Origin: Hoeflea sp. IMCC20628
GTDB taxonomy: Bacteria > Pseudomonadota > Alphaproteobacteria > Rhizobiales > Rhizobiaceae
Direction: 5' to 3'
NCBI RefSeq assembly: GCF_001011155.1
Contig: NZ_CP011480.1
Span: 90,072 to 154,071, forward strand
DNA: 64,000 nucleotides
Part shown: positions 1-9,186 of the stretch, piece after piece
Layout of the letters: every line of letters starts with the position of its first letter
How positions within the stretch are numbered: the stretch's first letter is position 1
Translations under genes and position numbers: made by a program
Notes under the pieces: generated by a model
The model's database searches: none
What the model was told of the DNA's origin: nothing
The model's input: the letters and a program-made list of their open reading frames with translations, nothing else

Positions 1-1
1 A

Positions 2-904
2 CTCATCGGCATCGAGCGTCATAACATTCTGTTTGCTGCCGTGGCGATAATCCTTCCATCGGAACGTGACACGATCACCATCGATGTTGACGAGGCGGGA
101 ATTGGAGATTGTGATACGGTGTGTGTAGCGTCCGAGATAGGCCAGTACCTGTTTGGGTCCCGCAAATGGGGGCTTGGCATAGACCACCCTGTCGATGCGC
201 CGCATGTGTTTAATGGTGCGATTGAATGCAGCGGGATCGGCCAGACCCGCGATATCGCCGAAGAACCGAAGCTGACCCTGATCGTAGACCTGCTTGAGTT
301 CTTCCAGAAACAACCGCCGAAACAGCCGTGACAGAACCCGCACGGGCAGGAAGAAGCTCTTCCGGCAGGCAACCCAGCGAGACTGGTCGAATGACAATCC
401 GCCGCCTGGAACGATGCAATGGAGATGTGGATGATAGTGGAGATTCTGGCCCCAGGAGTGCAGCACGGCGATGAAGCCGATCTCGGCACCCAGATGTCTG
501 GGATCGGCAGCAATCCTGCGCAGTGTCTCGGCGACGGCACGAAACAGGATCGTGTAGACCTTCTCCTTGTTCTGAAAGGCGATCGCGGCGATCTGTTGCG
601 GCAGGGTGAAGACGAGATGGAAATAGCCGACGGGCAGAAGGTCTGCCTGTCTGGCGGCAAGCCAATCACGGCTGGCCTGGCCTTGGCATTTTGGGCAATG
701 CCTATTGCGGCAGGAATTATAGGCAATGCGGACGGTGTCGCAGTCCTGACATTGCTGGACATGCCCGCCCAGGCGAGCGGTCCGGCACATCTCGACCGCA
801 CTCATGACGCGACGCTCGACACGTCCGAGATGACCGTCGTGTGTTTGACGGTAAAGTTCCCCGTAGCGGCGGAATATATCCGCTACCTCAAGCCCCGACA
901 CCAT
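2..904 (-). CDS. IS91-family HUH transposase, partial (runs off the left edge)
   Basis: The minus strand is open from an ATG at 904 to the window edge (about 301 codons). Near the N terminus is a cysteine-rich zinc-binding region (CQDCD followed by SCRNRHCPKCQ, about residues 50-75), typical of IS91/IS801 transposases. Further on is the HUH motif HYHPHLHCIVPGGG, and later YLGRYTHR, which carries the nucleophilic tyrosines of the Y2 family. These enzymes nick single-stranded DNA and move the element by rolling-circle transposition. The gene begins 12 bp after the stop of an accompanying tyrosine recombinase, a pairing often seen in IS91-type elements of alphaproteobacteria. The C terminus lies outside the window, so intactness cannot be judged. 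Confidence 0.9.
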   Translation of the reverse strand, partial: MVSGLEVADIFRRYGELYRQTHDGHLGRVERRVMSAVEMCRTARLGGHVQQCQDCDTVRIAYNSCRNRHCPKCQGQASRDWLAARQADLLPVGYFHLVFTLPQQIAAIAFQNKEKVYTILFRAVAETLRRIAADPRHLGAEIGFIAVLHSWGQNLHYHPHLHCIVPGGGLSFDQSRWVACRKSFFLPVRVLSRLFRRLFLEELKQVYDQGQLRFFGDIAGLADPAAFNRTIKHMRRIDRVVYAKPPFAGPKQVLAYLGRYTHRITISNSRLVNIDGDRVTFRWKDYRHGSKQNVMTLDADE

Positions 905-916
905 GGCGAGGTATCC

Positions 917-1777
917 TCAGCCCGGCGGCACAACCTCCAGCGTCAGACGGTCGAGCGGGCTGGTTGTGCTGCGGATCAGGGCGTTGGACACCTTCGTGTA
1001 GCGCGCAGTGGTGGACAGATTGTTGTGGCCCAGTAGCACCTGGATGATGCGGATGTCGGTGCCGCTTTCCAGCAGATGGGTGGCAAAGCTGTGGCGAAGC
1101 GTATGCACCGTCACCCGTTTGTCGATGCCGGCGGCGATACGCGCAGAACGACAGGCCGAATGCAGAACCTGAACGTCGATGGGTTTGGTTCCTTCTCGGC
1201 CCGGAAACAGCCAGACTTGCGGCCGCGCCAGCTTCCAGTGAACCCGCAGGATACTGAGTAGCTGCGCTGACAGCATAACATTCCTGTCCTTGCCGCCTTT
1301 GCCATGCTCAACCCGTATGACACCGCGTTCGCCGTCGATATTGCTGACCTTCAGATGGACCGTCTCGGAGGCCCGCAATCCTGCCGCATAGGCTGTCGTC
1401 AGCGCCGTGCGCGTCTTCAGGCTCGGAACTGCTTCAAGAAACCGGACGATCTCGCCGTCGTTCAGAATAGTTGGCAGCTTGGCTGGCGTTCGGGCATAGG
1501 CAATACGTTCTGGTATCTCGTGATGGTCAAGCGTGACGCCATAGAAGAAACGGAGGGCGCAGACCGTCTGGTTCAAGGCTGGCCATGAAATGCCCGATGA
1601 CACCAGATGAACCTGAAAGGCGCGAACATCTTCCAGTCCGCAGCGGTCAGGCGATCGGCCGAAATACCGCGAGAACTTCGTCACTGCATGAAGGTAGGAG
1701 CGCTGTGTCGCAGGCGACAAGTTGCGGATCGTCATATCATCGATCATCCGCCGGCGCAGGGGGCTTATCTCGGTCAT
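917..1777 (-). CDS. Tyrosine-type recombinase/integrase of the IS91-type element
   Basis: This is a 286-residue site-specific recombinase with an N-terminal SAM-like core-binding domain (RNLSPATQRSYLHAV). The C-terminal catalytic domain shows all expected residues: Arg in AGLRASE, Lys in GKGGKDR, HTLRHSFATHL, the LLGH histidine and the nucleophile in TARYTKV. Of three consecutive ATG codons the third (1777) is chosen because AGGAG lies six bases upstream of it; an in-frame start at 1822 is less likely. The gene lies just upstream of the HUH transposase on the same strand, so the two probably form one mobile unit. Its precise role in IS91-type movement is not established. Confidence 0.88.
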   Translation of the reverse strand: MTEISPLRRRMIDDMTIRNLSPATQRSYLHAVTKFSRYFGRSPDRCGLEDVRAFQVHLVSSGISWPALNQTVCALRFFYGVTLDHHEIPERIAYARTPAKLPTILNDGEIVRFLEAVPSLKTRTALTTAYAAGLRASETVHLKVSNIDGERGVIRVEHGKGGKDRNVMLSAQLLSILRVHWKLARPQVWLFPGREGTKPIDVQVLHSACRSARIAAGIDKRVTVHTLRHSFATHLLESGTDIRIIQVLLGHNNLSTTARYTKVSNALIRSTTSPLDRLTLEVVPPG

Positions 1778-1909
1778 CATCATCTCCTGTTTGAAGGTTG
1801 GGGAAACAACCCAATCCTTCAAAACAGCAGAGATATTGGCAAATCAGACGCCACATATGCCGCGATAGCGGCTTCGTTCAATCCCGAATCTCAAAAGATG
1901 CGACTCGCT
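1778..1909. other. Spacer between the IS91-type unit and cysNC
   Basis: This short non-coding stretch should contain one end of the IS91-type element. IS91 ends lack long inverted repeats, so the exact boundary cannot be fixed by eye. No promoter or terminator is convincing. Confidence 0.4.
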
Positions 1910-3808
1910 TTAGCTGAAATCTCGGTTGAGCCGATCGACAACCAGCTTGGCCAACGCCTCTGCATTGTCGTCCACGGTTTTAAGGTGAATATCGGGTTTC
2001 TCGGGCGCCTCGTAGGGAGAGGAGATGCCTGTGAAATTTACCAGGTTTCCGGACATCGCCTTCTTGTACAGCCCCTTGGGATCGCGCCGGGCGCATTCCT
2101 CAAGGGGCGTGTCGACGAAAACCTCGAGAAATTCACCGGGCGCCATAATCTCGCGTGCCATCCTGCGTTCCGAGCGGAACGGAGAAATGAACGAGACCAG
2201 CACGATCATGCCAGCGTCGCTCATCAGCCGCGCCACTTCGGCGACACGGCGAATATTCTCGACCCGGTCTTCCTGGGTAAAACCCAGGTCGCGGTTGAGC
2301 CCGTGTCGCACATTGTCGCCATCAAGCATCATGGTGTGGCGCCCGAGCGTGTGGAGCTGCTTTTCGACCAGATTGGCGATGGTTGACTTGCCTGAGCCCG
2401 AGAGGCCGGTAAACCAGAGAACCGTCGGCATCTGTTGCTTGAGCGCACTGCGCGCCTCGCGGGTGATGTCAATGTTCTGCCGATGCACATTGTCGGCCCG
2501 GCGAAGCGCATGATCAATCATGCCGGCGCCGACCGTGGCGTTGGTCATCCGGTCGATCAGGATGAAATTGCCGGTCGCCCGGTTGTCGCGATAGGCATCA
2601 AAGGCGATCGGCGTCTGGGTGGAAATGTTGCACACGCCGATCTCATTGCGGTTAAGATGCGTGGCGGCCTCGAGCACCAGTGAATTGACGTCAATCTTGT
2701 GCTTGAGCGTTGTCACGCTGGCTGGCGTCGACATGGTTTCGCTACGCAAAATATAGCTTCGCCCTGGCAACAGGGCATGCCGGTCGAACCAGATCACGTG
2801 CGCCTGGAACTGATCGCTGACTAGCGGCCGTGCGTCCGGGGCCGACAGCATGGAGCCGCGGGACACATCGACTTCGCCATCCAGCACCAGCGTCACGGCC
2901 TGTCCCTCGCGGGCCGAGGGCAGTTCGCCGCTGGCCGTCACGATGGATTTGATCCTGCCCGGCTGGCCGGAATTAGCAACCACAAAGGGATCGCCGACAG
3001 TGATCTTGCCGGAGCAGATCTGACCGGAAAACCCGCGGAAGTCGAGATGCGGGCGGACGACGAGCTGAACCGGAAACCGGAATGGAAGCTCGGCTGCGCT
3101 GTCCGGCAGAACCACGCTTTCCAGATGCTCGATCAGCGTCGGCCCATCGTACCAGGTCATCGCCTTCGACGGGATCGACACATTGTCGCCAAATCGCGCG
3201 GAGATCGGGATGGCGCGGATGTCATCAAAGCCAAGGGTTTCGGCGAAAGTGCGGTACTCTGCGACGATGCGGTCGAAAACGGCCTGGTCATGGTCCACCA
3301 GATCAATCTTGTTGATCGCCAGCACGATCTGGCGAATCCCCAGTAGTGACACGATGTGGGAGTGGCGCCGGGTCTGCTCGAGTACGCCCTTGCGGGCATC
3401 GATTAGCAAGACGGCCAGGTCGGCTGTCGAGGCGCCGGTCGCCATGTTGCAGGTGTATTCCTCATGCCCCGGCGTGTCGGCGACGATGAACTTGCGCTTT
3501 TCCGTGGCGAAGAAACTGTAGGCGACATCGATGGTGATGCCCTGTTCGCGTTCGGCTTCCAGCCCATCGACCAGCAGGGCGAAATCGATGTCTTCGCCAA
3601 CTGTCCCGTGCTTGCGGCTGTCGCTTTCCAGCGCAGCCAGCTGGTCTTCGAAAATCATCTTGGTGTCGTAGAGCAGCCGGCCGATCAGGGTGGATTTGCC
3701 GTCATCCACCGAGCCACAGGTGATGAATCGCAGCAGCGACTTGTTTTCCTGACGGTTGAGATAGGCCGTAACGCCGCCCGCCAGATCTGGAACCGTTGGA
3801 TTTTGCAT
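1910..3808 (-). CDS. cysNC: Bifunctional sulfate adenylyltransferase subunit 1 / adenylylsulfate kinase (CysN-CysC fusion, NodQ type)
   Basis: The 632-residue protein has an EF-Tu-like GTPase domain ([15 protein letters not shown] near residue 33, [17 protein letters not shown]) that powers ATP sulfurylase. A C-terminal APS kinase domain follows ([14 protein letters not shown] near residue 469). With CysD it converts sulfate and ATP to APS and then PAPS, the sulfate donor for assimilation and for sulfotransferases. The full length and both P-loops suggest a working enzyme. The first base of the gene coincides with the last base of cysD, indicating translational coupling. In rhizobia this fusion arrangement (nodPQ) can supply PAPS for sulfated Nod factors or polysaccharides. 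No sulfotransferase gene was recognised in the window, so that use is only a possibility here. Confidence 0.95.
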   Translation of the reverse strand: MQNPTVPDLAGGVTAYLNRQENKSLLRFITCGSVDDGKSTLIGRLLYDTKMIFEDQLAALESDSRKHGTVGEDIDFALLVDGLEAEREQGITIDVAYSFFATEKRKFIVADTPGHEEYTCNMATGASTADLAVLLIDARKGVLEQTRRHSHIVSLLGIRQIVLAINKIDLVDHDQAVFDRIVAEYRTFAETLGFDDIRAIPISARFGDNVSIPSKAMTWYDGPTLIEHLESVVLPDSAAELPFRFPVQLVVRPHLDFRGFSGQICSGKITVGDPFVVANSGQPGRIKSIVTASGELPSAREGQAVTLVLDGEVDVSRGSMLSAPDARPLVSDQFQAHVIWFDRHALLPGRSYILRSETMSTPASVTTLKHKIDVNSLVLEAATHLNRNEIGVCNISTQTPIAFDAYRDNRATGNFILIDRMTNATVGAGMIDHALRRADNVHRQNIDITREARSALKQQMPTVLWFTGLSGSGKSTIANLVEKQLHTLGRHTMMLDGDNVRHGLNRDLGFTQEDRVENIRRVAEVARLMSDAGMIVLVSFISPFRSERRMAREIMAPGEFLEVFVDTPLEECARRDPKGLYKKAMSGNLVNFTGISSPYEAPEKPDIHLKTVDDNAEALAKLVVDRLNRDFS

Positions 3809-4707
3809 CAGAAGTAACCTTCTCTTTTCTTCTTTTCCATCGAGCCCGACTCATCCCGGTCGATCAGCCGTCCCTGGCGTTCGGAGGTGCGTACGATCAG
3901 CATCTCGCCGACAATGTCCTCAAGCGTCTCTGCATCCGATTCCAGCGCGCCGGTCAGCGGGTAGCATCCCAGAGTGCGGAACCGGACCTTTCGGGTCTGG
4001 GGCTTTTCCGCCGGATTGAGCTTGAGACGGTCGTCGTCGATCATGATCAGCATCCCGTCGCGCTCGACAACCGGCCGGGGTGCTGCGAAATATAGCGGCA
4101 CGATCGGAATGTTTTCCTTGAGAATGTACTGCCAGATGTCGAGCTCGGTCCAGTTGGACAATGGAAACACGCGGATTGACTCGCCCTTGCCGATGCGGGT
4201 GTTGTACGTTTTCCACATCTCCGGCCGCTGGGTCTTGGGATCCCAGGCATGTTGCGCGTTGCGGAACGAAAAGATCCGCTCCTTGGCGCGGGATTTTTCC
4301 TCGTCGCGCCGGGCACCGCCGAATGCCGCGTCAAAGCCATGGGCGTCCAGCGCCTGGCGCAACCCCAGCGTCTTCATCACGTGGGTATGCGGATTTGAGC
4401 CATGGTCGATGGGGTTGATCCCGTCGCGCACGCCATCTTGGTTGATGTGGACAATCAGATCCAGCCCGAGGTCGGCCGCCATCTGGTCGCGAAAGGAGAT
4501 CATCTCGCGGAATTTCCAGGTGGTGTCGATATGCAGGAAAGGGAACGGAGGCTTGGCGGGATAAAAAGCCTTGATCGCCAGCCGCAGCATGACCGAAGAG
4601 TCCTTGCCCACGGAATACAACATCACCGGCTTCGAAAAACTGGCGGCAACCTCCCGGAAGATGTGGATTGCTTCCGCTTCAAGCCTGTCGAGGTGAGTGA
4701 GGGTCAA
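3808..4707 (-). CDS. cysD: Sulfate adenylyltransferase subunit 2 (ATP sulfurylase small subunit, NodP type)
   Basis: This is a PAPS-reductase-like PP-loop protein ([15 protein letters not shown] near the N terminus) with the family's [11 protein letters not shown] and [14 protein letters not shown] segments. It makes APS together with the GTPase half of CysNC. The TTG at 4707 is chosen as start: GGAG lies a suitable distance upstream, and it gives [13 protein letters not shown] near residue 4, as in other CysD proteins of about 300 residues. An in-frame ATG at 4731 is possible. A longer reading to 4932 would run into an IS110 remnant and is not credible. The usual upstream neighbour (cysH or similar) is absent because IS debris abuts the gene, so its promoter may have been replaced. 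Confidence 0.93.
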   Translation of the reverse strand: MTLTHLDRLEAEAIHIFREVAASFSKPVMLYSVGKDSSVMLRLAIKAFYPAKPPFPFLHIDTTWKFREMISFRDQMAADLGLDLIVHINQDGVRDGINPIDHGSNPHTHVMKTLGLRQALDAHGFDAAFGGARRDEEKSRAKERIFSFRNAQHAWDPKTQRPEMWKTYNTRIGKGESIRVFPLSNWTELDIWQYILKENIPIVPLYFAAPRPVVERDGMLIMIDDDRLKLNPAEKPQTRKVRFRTLGCYPLTGALESDAETLEDIVGEMLIVRTSERQGRLIDRDESGSMEKKKREGYF

Positions 4708-4802
4708 TTTTCGTCTCCGTCCGGTGTGCATGCCGAGTTGCCAGGCGCGGCTGCCATGGCAGCTTGGCTGTCCTGAGCCGTTGTTCTGCGTCGCAAACCC
4801 AT

Positions 4803-4948
4803 AGTCGATTCGATGGCCTGCGTCAGATGCCAAGACTTTGGGCACGTGACAGAGTCCGGCGGAATACGACACCGCCATCCGCACTGGCTCCGTGAGCCTG
4901 AAACACCCGCTTTGCAAGGTCCAGGCCGACAATGCTAACTTCCTTCAT
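4803..4948 (-). pseudogene. IS110-family transposase, N-terminal remnant
   Basis: From an ATG at 4948 the minus strand reads [14 protein letters not shown], the RuvC-like start of IS110 (DEDD) transposases. It continues as [12 protein letters not shown] and hits a stop after roughly 46 codons. Everything downstream is missing and cysD begins about 100 bp away. The remnant lies directly beside the right-hand TTAA of the neighbouring IS5-type element. It belongs to a different IS110 lineage from the two tandem copies at 6.5-8.5 kb. Confidence 0.75.
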
Positions 4949-4966
4949 GGATGCTTTCTCCTTTAA

Positions 4967-6289
4967 CAGGCTGCTGAACAATGCGTTGCGTTGCCGCACT
5001 ATTGGGTCTGCGGTTTGATTTTTCGCTGATTTCGCCGGCTTTTTAGTTGCATCGGTGCGATACCGAGCGGTTTTCTTGTCCTTTTCGACCTATCTTGCTG
5101 CATCTGGACATACGTCTCCCATCCCTGCTAACAATTTGGGCAAGCGAACGATGTTGTAGGCGGCGAGCGCGAGGGTGAAGATGGTCCTGACCTTTGCCAG
5201 ACCGCGAACCTTCAACTGATGGAGCCCGCCGGTGGTCTTGCCCCAGCCGAAGATTTCCTCGATCCGCTTGCGGCAACGCAGGCTGATCGCATAGCCATCG
5301 CTTTGCGCGACCTCGTCAGGCACAGCCGTCTTGCGGACCTTGCCGGTCTTCGACACCGTGCCGTTGATCGCCACATGCGGCACGATCCTGCGCGTCTTCA
5401 GGTCCTCGACGAAGGCCTCGGCATCGTAGCCCTTGTCGGCCCCGAGCGTTGAACCCTCCGGCAGTGCTTCAATCATTTCAAGCGCGGCTTCCCGCTCCGC
5501 CGTGCCTGTCGCATGGGTCACCTGGGCTGCGACCGCAAGCCCGTTGCGGTTCTCCATCAGCGCATGGCCGAGATAGGCAAGCCGGCTTTCCTGACCCGAT
5601 GCCTTGCGGTAGAGCCGCGCATCCGGATCGGTGGTCGACGCATGCGCCTGGTTCGAGCGCTTTTCGTCGCGATAGTTGCGCTCGCCATTTCTGCCGCCAT
5701 CTGGAGGATTGCCAGAGCCGTCCTTTGGCCGGAAGCTCTTCATCGAGGCAAACGCCTTCAGCATCGTTCCGTCCACCGAGAAATGCTCGGCGCTCAAAAG
5801 CCGTTTCACCCGGCGGTCCGCGAGAAGCGCTGACAAGAACCCTTGCGCGATGTCTTCCGTCAGCACGCGCGTCCGGTTCTTCGAGAATGTCGAGGCGTCC
5901 CAGACCGGATCGTCCACGCCAAGTCCGACGAACCAGCGAAACAGAAGATCGAAATCCAGCCGTTCCATCAGTTGCCGCTCGGATCGGATCGAATAGAGAA
6001 GCTGCAACAGGATCGCCCGCAAAAGCCGCTCCGGCGCAATCGATGGGCGGCCGCCTTCCTTGTAGAGCGCCGCAAACCGGTCATCGAGCACGGCCAGCGC
6101 CGGGTTCACCAGATCCCGCATCGCCCGAAGCGGGTGACCCTTCGGAACCCGTGCCTCAAGGTCGACGTAGGAGAAAAGTTGGGTAGACCGGTCATCCGCG
6201 TCACGCATCGCATACATCCATAGCAAATCTCGACAACAGGAGTGAATCAGGATCAGAGCAAAAATGCCAGTGGGTTTTTCAGCAACCTG
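4967..6289 (-). mobile_element. IS5-type insertion sequence, apparently complete (1323 bp)
   Basis: The ends form an imperfect 12-bp inverted repeat: CAGGCTGCTGAA at 4967 and the complement of CAGGTTGCTGAA ending at 6289. TTAA flanks both sides (4963-4966 and 6290-6293), consistent with a 4-bp target duplication. The single transposase gene fills the element. The same CAGGCTGCTGAACAA end recurs at 46491, where it belongs to a truncated relative. Confidence 0.8.
5090..6208 (-). CDS. IS5-type DDE transposase
   Basis: The protein of about 372 residues begins with the widespread N-terminal domain (LFSYVDLEARVPKGHPLR). It carries DDE-fold segments FSVDGTMLKAF, LGADKGYDAEAF and RKRIEEIFGWGKT, which supply the acidic triad. 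Starts at 6226 (TTG), 6217 and 6208 are all in frame; 6208 gives the usual MRxxD beginning before LFSYVDLE. The frame is uninterrupted, so the element is probably active or recently arrived. Confidence 0.88.
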   Translation of the reverse strand: MRDADDRSTQLFSYVDLEARVPKGHPLRAMRDLVNPALAVLDDRFAALYKEGGRPSIAPERLLRAILLQLLYSIRSERQLMERLDFDLLFRWFVGLGVDDPVWDASTFSKNRTRVLTEDIAQGFLSALLADRRVKRLLSAEHFSVDGTMLKAFASMKSFRPKDGSGNPPDGGRNGERNYRDEKRSNQAHASTTDPDARLYRKASGQESRLAYLGHALMENRNGLAVAAQVTHATGTAEREAALEMIEALPEGSTLGADKGYDAEAFVEDLKTRRIVPHVAINGTVSKTGKVRKTAVPDEVAQSDGYAISLRCRKRIEEIFGWGKTTGGLHQLKVRGLAKVRTIFTLALAAYNIVRLPKLLAGMGDVCPDAAR

Positions 6290-6479
6290 TTAAGTGACGT
6301 TTTTGCAAGCATCACCTTGGCACATTACGATGCCGTCGGGAGGGGGCATCCACATGGGGTAATCGTGGGAGCGGTGCCCCTCTAGATCCGATCATGGTCT
6401 TGGCTGGCGGCTGTTCCCCGATAAGATGAAATACAGGCTCTCGACTGGTCGCCGGGCCCAACATTAACGGAGAACAGCC

Positions 6480-7400
6480 ATGACAGAGTATATCGGTCTC
6501 GACGTATCAATGAAAGAGACGGCCGTCTCGATCCGCCGTGATGGCGCACGGATATGGCGCGGGAAGTGCGCTTCTGATCCCAACGTCATTGCCGAGCTTA
6601 TTCGCAAGCGGGCCCCAACCGCAAAACGCGTGGTATTCGAAACAGGGCCTCTATCAGTATGGTTTTTTCATGCACTGCGCGCCGAGGGAGTGCCGGCTAT
6701 TTGCATTGATGCCCGCCACGCCAAAGCCGCACTCGATATGGCAGCGAACAAGACAGATGCGAATGATGCCGATGGTTTGGCCCACCTGGCAGAAGTTGGG
6801 TTCTTTCGCGAGGTGCGTGTGAAAGGTTTCGACAGCATGTTAGCCCGCACGCTTGTTGCTGCGCGTGCTCGGTTGGTCAAGATGACCACTGAGCTTTCCA
6901 ACCAAATCTGGGGTATTATGAAGACTTTCGGTCTGGTCGTTCCCGCAGGCAAGGGAAGCACGTTTGAGAATAACGTTCGAAGCCTTCTTACTAATCATAA
7001 TGATCTCGCTGGTATCGTGCTGCCGATGCTGGATGCCTGGACGGGCCTTCGCACCCGAGCTGCAGAACTCGGTCGTCAATTGCTCGCAGACGCCCGTCAG
7101 AGCCGGGCCTGCCGTCTACTCATGTCCATTCCGGGTGTGGGCGCGACCACGGCAATCTCCTTTGCTACGGCCATCGAAGATCCCGGTAACTTCAGGAAGT
7201 CCCGCGATGTAGGTGCGTGGATAGGCCTCACAACGCGCCGCTACCAATCCGGCGAAGTCGATTATGATGGGCGTATATCCCGACGCGGAGACCGCCATTT
7301 GCGTAGGCTTGAGCTCTATAATCAGCCCGGCATCGCCAAGCAAATCCTCAGGCCGCTCGTAATTACATGGGGTAATCGCGGGAGCGAGTTACGCATATAG
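6480..7400 (+). pseudogene. IS110-family transposase, copy 1, C-terminally disrupted
   Basis: The N-terminal DEDD domain (YIGLDVSMKETAVSI, FETGPLSVWF, NKTDANDADGLAHL) and the transposase-20 domain (LLMSIPGVGATTA, WIGLTTRRYQSGE) are present. After RRGDRHLRRL the sequence departs from the family. The catalytic-serine C-terminal portion seen in the adjacent copy (LLYHAATVILTRS and onward) is missing. The frame then runs into the 5' leader of copy 2. Copies 1 and 2 are clearly homologous throughout and both have a leader motif near CATGGGGTAATCG. It is probably inactive. Confidence 0.85.
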
Positions 7401-7516
7401 TGGCTCAGGGACTCGGCAATGCTGCGTTCTGGTTATTAAGGCGGTTGTTCCCCGATAAGATGGAGATACGGGCTCACGGCATGACGCCGGGCCCAAGCAT
7501 CGAATGGGGAACAACC

Positions 7517-8542
7517 ATGGAAGAGCATATTGGATTGGATGTGTCGTTGAAAGAGACCATGATCTCGGTGCGGCAGAATGGCAAACGGATCTGGCGCGGC
7601 CAATGTCCCTCGGATCCGCAAGTGCTGGCCGAAGTAATCCGCAAGCGTGCGCCGAACGCTAAGCGCATCGTGTTCGAGACCGGACCCTTGTCAGTTTGGT
7701 TCTACCACGCGCTAACGGCGGAAGGCCTACCGGCAATCTGCATTGATGCCCGCCATGCCAGCGCGGCGCTCAACATGGCGCCGAACAAGACCGATGCGAA
7801 CGATGCAGACGGTCTGGCACACCTTGCGGAAGTTGGCTTTTATCGAGAGGTGCGGGTCAAGCAATATGATAGCATGCTGACCCGAACCCTGGTGTCTGCG
7901 CGCAGCCAGTTGATCAAGATCAAGACCGAACTTTGCAACCAGATCCGTGGGCTGATGAAGACATTCGGGTTGATTGTTCCCAAAGGCGCTGGCCGCGTTT
8001 TTGACACCAATGTCCGAAGCCTGATTGCCGGCAACAGTGGGCTGGAGCGGATTATCTTGCCGCTACTTGAGACCTGGCGCAGCGTTCGTGCCCGCGCGGC
8101 TGAACTCGATCGACAGCTTGTCGCCGCTGCGCGGGAGAGCGCGCCATGTCAGTTACTCATGTCGATACCGGGAGTGGGCTCGGTTGTCGCAGCCTCGTTT
8201 GCCGCGGCGATCGAGGCTCCGGAGAACTTCAGGACATCTCGAGCTGTGGGCGCGTGGTTGGGCCTTACAACCCGGCGCTACCAGTCGGGCGAAGTTGATT
8301 TTGATGGGCACATTTCACGGCGCGGCGACCACCATCTGCAGGGTCTGCTTTATCACGCTGCCACGGTGATCCTGACGCGATCCCTTGCCGATAGTAAGCT
8401 TCGATCCTGGGGCTTGAAGTTGCGGGAAAAGGTCGGCTTCAAGCGAGCCGCAGTCGCCGTTGCACGCAAACTCGCAGTTATCATGCATGCGATGCTGAAA
8501 ACCGGCGAGCTTTTTGATCGCGGCGCCGGCGCGACCGCCTGA
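7517..8542 (+). CDS. IS110-family transposase, copy 2, intact
   Basis: The 341-residue protein has the RuvC-like DEDD domain (HIGLDVSLKETMISV at the N terminus, KTDANDADGLAHL) and the C-terminal transposase-20 domain (LLMSIPGVGSVVA, WLGLTTRRYQSGEVDF, then LLYHAATVILTRS with the conserved serine region). The ATG at 7517 matches the start of copy 1. IS110 enzymes are now known to use a structured RNA from a non-coding end to choose targets. Such an RNA would lie in the roughly 100-170 bp leader or the stretch after the stop, but no structure was verified. Confidence 0.9.
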   Translation: MEEHIGLDVSLKETMISVRQNGKRIWRGQCPSDPQVLAEVIRKRAPNAKRIVFETGPLSVWFYHALTAEGLPAICIDARHASAALNMAPNKTDANDADGLAHLAEVGFYREVRVKQYDSMLTRTLVSARSQLIKIKTELCNQIRGLMKTFGLIVPKGAGRVFDTNVRSLIAGNSGLERIILPLLETWRSVRARAAELDRQLVAAARESAPCQLLMSIPGVGSVVAASFAAAIEAPENFRTSRAVGAWLGLTTRRYQSGEVDFDGHISRRGDHHLQGLLYHAATVILTRSLADSKLRSWGLKLREKVGFKRAAVAVARKLAVIMHAMLKTGELFDRGAGATA

Positions 8543-8940
8543 GAATGCATCGGATCGGAGATCCATCCATGACTTGAAGCTGAGCGCCATTACCGGATCG
8601 CGTCCTTTCTTCAGACGCCGAGACGTCCCTGCCGGGACGTAGGTCGAGCCATTACGCTATTGTGGGCTGCAGATGCGTATTCTCGATGCAACTGCGCTAA
8701 TTACATTGGAAGGCTCCACCCTGCGAAGACCTATCATGCGGCGGCCTCGTGTCGACCGCGAAAACAACCGTGCTCCCGGCATACGATCACCAACGACGCC
8801 AAAAGAACAAGGCGGCGCGGTCGTAAAACCATCTTTCGCTGTTCGCTATTGCTCGAAAAGTCCACGAGCAACAGCGCTCAGGAAATATTTCAAAAAGAGC
8901 TTGATTATTGGGTTGCGATTAGACAACTCCATGTAATTAC
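8543..8940. other. IS110 3' flank and unassigned debris
   Basis: No gene is convincing in this stretch. An 87-codon plus-strand frame (8673-8936) shows no family features and is treated as chance. The motif TAATTACATTGG (8698) matches TAATTACATGGG at the left junction of IS110 copy 2 (7360), and an inverted copy lies near 8930. These are probably IS junction or target sequences. Confidence 0.5.
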
Positions 8941-8993
8941 GGTCGCTCGCAGCCCTTCAGAAGTTCGTCCAGCAGTTCCTTGGAAATCGTCAT
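8941..8993 (-). pseudogene. IS256-family transposase, extreme N-terminal fragment
   Basis: From an ATG at 8993 (preceded by GAGGAGCAAGG) the minus strand reads MTISKELLDELLKGCERP, a typical start of IS256/ISRm3-type transposases. It then breaks at the GTAATTACATGG junction shared with the IS110 region. Only about 18 codons remain. Confidence 0.65.
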
Positions 8994-9070
8994 CGTCCTT
9001 GCTCCTCTCAGGAAGCATGGACCAGATCACGGATACACAGAAGACCGGACACTCTCCCCGAGACAGCTCT

Positions 9071-9111
9071 TTTGCACCGCCGCGTGGCCGGTTTTTACTC
9101 CGCCGTTGACA
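9071..9111 (+). repeat. IS21-like terminal segment, copy 1 of a 41-bp repeat
   Basis: This 41-bp stretch ending CCGCCGTTGACA matches 27246-27286 in the same orientation at about 37 of 41 positions by eye. The composition resembles the terminal region of IS21-type elements. The two copies bracket the polysaccharide locus and lie just outside its first and last biosynthetic genes. Confidence 0.6.
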
Positions 9112-9186
9112 CTGCACTGTCAATACCGGGGATCAAACAGCTGAGGCCGTGTCAGTTTCCGGGTGAACCATGTAAACAATGCTACG

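Noticed and set aside
19..801. Long open frame overlapping the IS91 transposase
   Set aside because: It is a different frame of the same strand. The real frame shows the zinc-binding and HUH motifs and this one has none.
419..1036. Plus-strand open frame of about 205 codons
   Set aside because: It is antisense to the IS91 transposase and recombinase and has no family features; GC-rich DNA produces such frames.
1607..2386. Plus-strand frame antisense to cysNC
   Set aside because: It overlaps the well-conserved APS kinase domain on the other strand.
8660..9109. Plus-strand frames of 149 and 87 codons after the IS110 copies
   Set aside because: No similarity to known families, arginine-rich composition typical of random GC-rich reading, and overlap with an IS256 start and an IS21-type end.
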